Source of the DNA: Bacillota bacterium | GTDB taxonomy: Bacteria > Bacillota > DTU030 > DUMP01 | Direction of reading: 5' to 3' | DNA: 11,283 nt | Assembly: GCA_012735455.1 (NCBI GenBank) | Contig: JAAYHG010000318.1 | Location: 1 to 11,283, forward strand | Shown: positions 6,859-11,283 of the stretch, in pieces | Numbering within the stretch: position 1 is the first letter of the stretch | Layout: the number at the start of each line of letters is the position of its first letter | Program-made: the position numbers and the translations under genes | The notes under the pieces: generated by a model | Seen by the model: the letters and a program-made list of their open reading frames with translations, nothing else | Databases searched by the model: none | Told to the model about the DNA's origin: nothing

Positions 6859-7863
6859 GTGAGCGTTAGAGTCGCTATCAATGGTTTCGGTCGTATTGGA
6901 CGGTTGTTTTTCCGGGCGGCCCTGTCCAATCCCGACCTGGGAATTGTGGCTATTAATGGGGTGCGTGACAATGCTATGTCCGCTCACCTCCTGAAGTATG
7001 ATTCCTTGTACGGGCGTTTGGCCCAGGAGGTTACTGCTACAGAAAGCGGTATTGCGGTGGATGGGCGCGAGATCCGTACCTTTAACATCCGCGATTCCTT
7101 TGCGTTCCCCTGGGACGAAGTAGGAGCTGAGGTGGTACTTGAGTCAACAGGTAAACTAAGAGAAAGGGACAAGGTAGAGCATCACTTGAAGTCCGGTGCC
7201 AAGAAGGTAGTCATCTCAGCCCCTGCCAAGGGTGAGGACGCCACCATCGTCCTGGGGGTAAACGAGGATACCTACGATCCGACCAAGCATCATATTATCT
7301 CCAACGCCTCCTGCACCACCAACTGCCTAGCGCCAGTAGCCAAGGTTCTGCAGCGCGAGTTTGGTATTGTGAAGGGCCTCATGACCACGGTACATTCCTA
7401 CACCAACGACCAGGTCATCCTGGACGCCAACCACAAGGACTTGCGCCGCGCCCGTGCTGCCGCTCTTTCCATTGTCCCTACCACCACAGGTGCAGCTAAG
7501 GCGGTGGCCTTGGTACTGCCTGAGCTTAAGGGTAAACTCAATGGTTTTGCCTTGCGGGTTCCCACACCCACTGTTTCTATTACCGACCTCACAGTGGAGG
7601 TGGAAAAAGAGGCCTCGGTGGAAGCCATTAACGCTGCCTTTAAGACGGCAGCGGAGGGTGAGCTCAAAGGTATCTTAGGCTACTGTGACGAGCCCCTGGT
7701 TTCGGCCGATTTTAGGGGCAGCTCCTATTCTTCTATTTTCGATGCTCCCTTGACCATGGCCATTGGCAACATGGTTAAGGTGGTGGCCTGGTACGACAAT
7801 GAGTGGGGTTATGCCTGCCGCTGTGCTGACCTTATTGCTTACATGGGCAAGAAGGGCATCTGA
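6859..7863 (+). CDS. gap: glyceraldehyde-3-phosphate dehydrogenase, type I
   Basis: A 334-residue phosphorylating GAPDH, normal length, which converts glyceraldehyde-3-phosphate, phosphate and NAD(P)+ to 1,3-bisphosphoglycerate. The Rossmann motif INGFGRIGR is at 7-15. The catalytic cysteine is Cys152 in SNASCTTNC, His179 in TTVHSYT is its partner, and the phosphate-site motif TTTGAAKA is at 208-215. The ending WYDNEWGY (311-318) is typical. The frame is open from 6754, but GTG at 6859 is chosen because AGGAGGAG lies 6 bases before it and the product then begins as the family does. The cofactor pocket is unusual: Gly34 stands where NAD-specific enzymes have Asp32 (Geobacillus numbering), and Ala190-Asn191 replace Leu187-Pro188. 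These changes are those linked to NADP(H) acceptance. It lies 59 bases after cggR in the same operon, with no promoter seen between. Confidence 0.97.
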   Translation: MSVRVAINGFGRIGRLFFRAALSNPDLGIVAINGVRDNAMSAHLLKYDSLYGRLAQEVTATESGIAVDGREIRTFNIRDSFAFPWDEVGAEVVLESTGKLRERDKVEHHLKSGAKKVVISAPAKGEDATIVLGVNEDTYDPTKHHIISNASCTTNCLAPVAKVLQREFGIVKGLMTTVHSYTNDQVILDANHKDLRRARAAALSIVPTTTGAAKAVALVLPELKGKLNGFALRVPTPTVSITDLTVEVEKEASVEAINAAFKTAAEGELKGILGYCDEPLVSADFRGSSYSSIFDAPLTMAIGNMVKVVAWYDNEWGYACRCADLIAYMGKKGI

Positions 7864-7888
7864 CTAGGTGGGTCTGGGAGGTACTGAT

Positions 7889-9070
7889 ATGGCTAAGAAG
7901 ACCCTGCGCGACCTGTCTGTGAGTGGCAAAAAGGTTCTGGTAAGGGTGGACTTTAATGTCCCCTTGAAAGGTGGGCAGGTTGCCGATGATACCCGTATCT
8001 TGGCGGCGGTGCCCACAATTGAGTACTTAATCCAACAAGACGCCAAGGTGATCTTGGTGTCACACCTGGGGCGCCCTAAGGGCAATGTGGTTCCCGAACT
8101 GCGATTGGATCCAGTGGCGCGCCGCCTGGAGGAAATCCTAGAACGCCCGGTTAAGAAGGTGAACGAGGCCTTGGGCCCAGTGGCGGAACGGGCGGCCAAC
8201 TCTTTGCTTCCGGGTGAGGTGCTGCTCTTGGAGAACATCCGCTTTTATCGGGGTGAGGAGAAGAACGATCCCGACTTTGCCGCCGGTCTCGCCCGTCTGG
8301 CAGATGTGTACGTGAATGATGCTTTCGGTGCTGCTCACCGTGCCCATGCCTCCACAGCCGGTGTGGCCCAGCATCTCCCGGCTGTAGCGGGATTCCTAAT
8401 GGAAAAAGAGATCAGGATGCTAGGCAGCATACTAGAGGAACCGAAGCGGCCCTTCATTGCTGTTCTTGGTGGGGCCAAGGTTTCTGATAAGATCAAGGTT
8501 TTGAACAACTTGGTGCCTAAAGTGAACACCCTGATTATTGGGGGTGGCATGGCCTTTACTTTCTTGGCTGCCCAGGGGTACGGTGTTGGGCGTTCGCTCT
8601 TAGAGGAAGACAAGATCCCGGTGGCCAAAGAGATTATGCAGGTGGCTGAGAGCCGGGGTGTGAAACTGCTGCTACCAGTGGATGTCGTGGTAGCTCAAGA
8701 GGCTACAGACAAAGCTGTAAGTCAAGTGGTGCCTGTAAGTGCGATCCCAGCTGCAGAGATGGGCCTGGACATCGGACCTGCCACCAGGAAGCTTTATTCT
8801 GAGGCCATAGCTGGTGCCAGTACCGTACTGTGGAACGGGCCCATGGGGATGTTCGAGCTGCCCCCCTTTGCCGCTGGTACCCAGGCTGTTGCCCAGGCCA
8901 TCGCCGACTCTGGTTCCATCAGCGTGGTAGGCGGTGGAGACTCGGCTGCGGCTGTAGCAAAGTTAGGTTTGGCTGGACGCATGACCCACATTTCTACCGG
9001 AGGTGGAGCGTCCCTGGAGTTTCTAGAGGGCAAGGAACTACCAGGAGTGGCAGCACTTCAAGACAAATAG
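7889..9070 (+). CDS. pgk: phosphoglycerate kinase
   Basis: A 393-residue monomeric PGK of normal bacterial length; it transfers the acyl phosphate of 1,3-bisphosphoglycerate to ADP, giving ATP and 3-phosphoglycerate. N-terminal substrate-binding residues are present: RVDFNVP at 19-25, Arg36 in [12 protein letters not shown] at 58-65, Arg118 in ENIRF and Arg151 in AHRAH. The C-terminal nucleotide domain has [10 protein letters not shown] at 193-202, WNGPMGMFE at 315-323 and GGGDSAAA at 348-355. An in-frame GTG at 7868 would add seven residues, but ATG at 7889 has GGGAGGT (7875-7881) at proper spacing and gives the usual MAKKTLRDL start. It follows gap by 25 bases and precedes tpiA by 12, so all three are surely cotranscribed. 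Confidence 0.98.
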   Translation: MAKKTLRDLSVSGKKVLVRVDFNVPLKGGQVADDTRILAAVPTIEYLIQQDAKVILVSHLGRPKGNVVPELRLDPVARRLEEILERPVKKVNEALGPVAERAANSLLPGEVLLLENIRFYRGEEKNDPDFAAGLARLADVYVNDAFGAAHRAHASTAGVAQHLPAVAGFLMEKEIRMLGSILEEPKRPFIAVLGGAKVSDKIKVLNNLVPKVNTLIIGGGMAFTFLAAQGYGVGRSLLEEDKIPVAKEIMQVAESRGVKLLLPVDVVVAQEATDKAVSQVVPVSAIPAAEMGLDIGPATRKLYSEAIAGASTVLWNGPMGMFELPPFAAGTQAVAQAIADSGSISVVGGGDSAAAVAKLGLAGRMTHISTGGGASLEFLEGKELPGVAALQDK

Positions 9071-9082
9071 AAGGTGACAGAA

Positions 9083-9841
9083 ATGCGGATACCTATTGTC
9101 GCTGGCAACTGGAAGATGAATAAAACCGTAGGTGAGGCCGTGGCGTTAGCTAAGGAGCTGACTGAGCGGCTTCCGGCGGACCCCGGGGCAGAGGTAGTTG
9201 TTTGTCCGCCCTTCACGGCTCTATATTCGGTGGGGCAGATTCTTGTCGGGACCACCGTGTTACTGGGCGCGCAAAACCTTTTTTGGGAGGAGCATGGGGC
9301 CTTCACCGGTGAGGTTTCACCGCTGATGTTGCAAGACCTGGGCGTTCGCTATGTGATTGTTGGCCATTCAGAACGACGCACCATTTTACGGGAGACAGAC
9401 GAGGACGTTGCGCGAAAACTGATGGCAGCTTTCAAGGCTAGACTGAGTCCTATACTCTGTGTGGGAGAATCCTTGAGCGAGCGTGAGGCTGGCCAGGAGG
9501 AGGCGGTGGTGGCCAGGCAGCTCACGGCTGCACTTGCCCCGCTCTCTGCCGCTGCCGTGGCCCAGTTGGTGATTGCCTACGAGCCCATTTGGGCCATTGG
9601 GACCGGGCACTCTGCCGCACCCCAGGACGCTGCTACCATGGCTGCTGTTATTCGCTCTGAGGTCGCTGCTCGCTTTGGCAATGCTGTAGCGGAGAAGGTG
9701 CGGGTGCAGTATGGCGGAAGTGTTAACGCTCAAAACGCCGCTTCTTTTCTCCACCAGGATGGTATCGATGGGGCCTTAGTGGGAGGGGCTAGCCTAAAGG
9801 CTGTGGATTTTGCAGCCATTGTGCAGGCAGCGCGGCGGTAA
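9083..9841 (+). CDS. tpiA: triosephosphate isomerase
   Basis: A 252-residue TIM-barrel enzyme of normal length that interconverts dihydroxyacetone phosphate and glyceraldehyde-3-phosphate. Catalytic residues are all present: Lys11 in NWKMN, the electrophile His95 in VGHSERR, and the base Glu167 in YEPIWAIGTG, which also marks the start of the mobile loop. The phosphate-binding motifs YGGSVN and DGALVGGASL are near the C-terminus. The frame permits GTG at 9074, but ATG at 9083 is preferred: AAGGTGA (9071-9077) is correctly spaced for it, and MRIPIVAGNWKMN is the standard family N-terminus. It sits 12 bases after pgk and 21 before gpmI. Confidence 0.98.
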   Translation: MRIPIVAGNWKMNKTVGEAVALAKELTERLPADPGAEVVVCPPFTALYSVGQILVGTTVLLGAQNLFWEEHGAFTGEVSPLMLQDLGVRYVIVGHSERRTILRETDEDVARKLMAAFKARLSPILCVGESLSEREAGQEEAVVARQLTAALAPLSAAAVAQLVIAYEPIWAIGTGHSAAPQDAATMAAVIRSEVAARFGNAVAEKVRVQYGGSVNAQNAASFLHQDGIDGALVGGASLKAVDFAAIVQAARR

Positions 9842-9862
9842 TCTGAAGAAAGGGAGGCCCTT

Positions 9863-11283
9863 GTGGTGACAGCTGTGCCACAACCGTTGGTTCTCATTAT
9901 CATGGATGGCTGGGGTGAGGGGAAGGGCAGAGAAGGCAACGCTGTAGCCCTGGCTCGAACGCCGAACATAGATCTATATAAAGAAAAGTATCCTTATACA
10001 CTACTGGGTGCGGCTGGCGAAGAGGTGGGGCTTCCTGAGGGCCAAATGGGGAACTCTGAAGTAGGGCATCTTAACCTGGGGGCGGGCCGTATTGTTTATC
10101 AGGATTTCACCCGTATCAGCCGTGCTATTCGCGAGGGAGAGTTTTATCGGAATCCAGTTCTCGTGGACGTGATGCAACAGGCGCAAGGGCATAGCCTGCA
10201 CCTTATCGGTCTTCTTTCCGATGGCGGTGTTCACAGTCACATCCAGCATCTGTATGCACTCCTTGAGCTGGCTGCCGCTCAAGGTTTAGAGAGGGTATAT
10301 GTGCATGCTTTCCTAGATGGACGCGACGTTCCTCCCACCTGTGCCGCTCGCTACTTTGTGGAGCTAGAGAGGAAGTTCGAGGCCCTTGGCTGTGGCAGCG
10401 TAGCTACTGTGAGCGGTCGTTATTGGGCTATGGACCGGGATAAGCGTTGGGAGCGCACAGCTTTGGCCTACAAAGCCCTGGTAGCGGGGCAGGGAGAAAC
10501 GGCAATGTCTGCCCAGGAGGCGGTGCAGAAGGCTTACGAACGCGGAGAGAGCGATGAATTCGTGCGTCCCACAGTGATCTTGGCTGGGAATGGCGCGCCG
10601 CGGGGACGGGTCCAAGAAGGAGACGCGGTCATTTTCTTTAACTTCCGTCCGGACCGCGCCCGCCAACTCACCCGCGCCTTTGTAGATGCGGACTTCAGCG
10701 GATTCGACCGTGGTCCGACCCCTCCCAAGGTTCATTTTGTCTGTTTGACCCAGTACGACGAGACTATAGCAGCGCCAGTTGCCTTCCCTCCCCAATCCCT
10801 TGCCAATACATTGGGTGAGTATCTGAGCAGGCAGGGACTTAGGCAGTTGCGTATTGCGGAGACAGAGAAGTATGCCCACGTTACTTTCTTCTTTAATGGA
10901 GGCGAGGAAAAACCCTTTCCTGGGGAGGAACGCCGCTTGATCCCCTCGCCTAAGGTGGCCACCTACGATCTTAAGCCTGAGATGAGCGCCTACGAGGTTA
11001 CCGATGCCCTCTTGACGGAATTGAAGGAGAACAAGTACGATCTGGTGGTCCTCAATTACGCCAATGCCGATATGGTTGGGCACACCGGTAACCTCCAGGC
11101 GGCTGTACGTGCCGTTGAGGCTGTGGATGACTGTGTGGGTCGGGTGGTGCCAGAGGTCTTGGCCCTGGGTGGGGCGATCATTGTGACCGCGGATCACGGC
11201 AATGCGGAAGAGATGATAAACCCGACTACAGGCGAGCCACAAACGGCCCACAGCACAAACCCGGTGCCCTTTATCCTGATTAC
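9863..11283 (+). CDS. gpmI: 2,3-bisphosphoglycerate-independent phosphoglycerate mutase, C-terminus cut by window
   Basis: About 473 codons of an alkaline-phosphatase-superfamily mutase that is normally about 510 residues; it converts 3-phosphoglycerate to 2-phosphoglycerate through a phosphoserine intermediate and needs Mn2+. With GTG at 9863 as start, the metal-binding Asp15 is in MDGWG and the catalytic Ser65 in GNSEVGH. Next come [16 protein letters not shown] and [10 protein letters not shown], which bind substrate and position the mutase domain. [31 protein letters not shown] and HSTNPVPF supply the remaining metal and substrate ligands. No stop occurs before the window ends. AAAGGGAGG (9849-9857) precedes two adjacent GTG codons, 9863 (5 bases away) and 9866 (8 bases away); either may be the start. 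It is the fifth gene of the operon, and enolase would be the expected next gene. Confidence 0.96.
   Translation, partial: MVTAVPQPLVLIIMDGWGEGKGREGNAVALARTPNIDLYKEKYPYTLLGAAGEEVGLPEGQMGNSEVGHLNLGAGRIVYQDFTRISRAIREGEFYRNPVLVDVMQQAQGHSLHLIGLLSDGGVHSHIQHLYALLELAAAQGLERVYVHAFLDGRDVPPTCAARYFVELERKFEALGCGSVATVSGRYWAMDRDKRWERTALAYKALVAGQGETAMSAQEAVQKAYERGESDEFVRPTVILAGNGAPRGRVQEGDAVIFFNFRPDRARQLTRAFVDADFSGFDRGPTPPKVHFVCLTQYDETIAAPVAFPPQSLANTLGEYLSRQGLRQLRIAETEKYAHVTFFFNGGEEKPFPGEERRLIPSPKVATYDLKPEMSAYEVTDALLTELKENKYDLVVLNYANADMVGHTGNLQAAVRAVEAVDDCVGRVVPEVLALGGAIIVTADHGNAEEMINPTTGEPQTAHSTNPVPFILI

Noticed and set aside
10364..11251. 295-codon open frame on the minus strand opposite gpmI
   Set aside because: It lies entirely against a gene with every gpmI motif, has no recognisable domain and no ribosome binding site that I could see; such long antisense frames are common in GC-rich coding DNA.

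Overview
The window looks like a chromosomal core region of a moderately GC-rich, low-GC-phylum (Firmicutes) bacterium. It most resembles a thermophilic or anaerobic Clostridia lineage of the Moorella/Desulfotomaculum kind. The reasons are the gene order PHP-rapZ(yvcJ)-yvcK-whiA, then rpoN, then cggR-gap-pgk-tpi-gpmI, the strong AGGAGG-type ribosome binding sites, and the use of GTG and TTG starts. The genus cannot be settled from sequence reading alone. All genes are on the + strand. I see no mobile element, CRISPR array, tRNA, rRNA or sign of recent transfer.

Layout. Positions 1-148 hold the tail of a Cof-type HAD phosphatase. Positions 208-4040 are a tightly packed cluster: a PHP-domain phosphoesterase, rapZ/yvcJ, yvcK and whiA. 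The first two junctions overlap (ATGA, TAATG) and whiA starts 4 bases after yvcK ends. Positions 4041-4225 are a 185-base gap with inverted repeats but no gene. Positions 4226-5590 encode the sigma-54 factor RpoN, closed by a hairpin terminator at 5608-5641. A candidate promoter starts within the terminator's 3' arm and leads into the glycolytic operon: cggR (repressor), gap, pgk, tpiA and gpmI. The last is cut by the window end; eno would be expected next.

How the genes work together. The first cluster joins a nucleotide-binding regulator (RapZ/YvcJ), a UDP-sugar-binding cell-envelope/carbon-flux factor (YvcK) and WhiA, a conserved trio in Gram-positive bacteria. The second operon carries out the triose part of glycolysis, from triose phosphates to 2-phosphoglycerate, under its own repressor CggR. 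In Bacillus, fructose-1,6-bisphosphate relieves CggR repression.

This is mostly ordinary core genome. Two points stand out. First, a match with exact spacing to the Bacillus CggR tandem operator lies inside the first codons of cggR as annotated. Second, the GAPDH carries substitutions at the positions that normally enforce NAD specificity, suggesting NADP(H) or dual cofactor use. I found no clearly new biological system.
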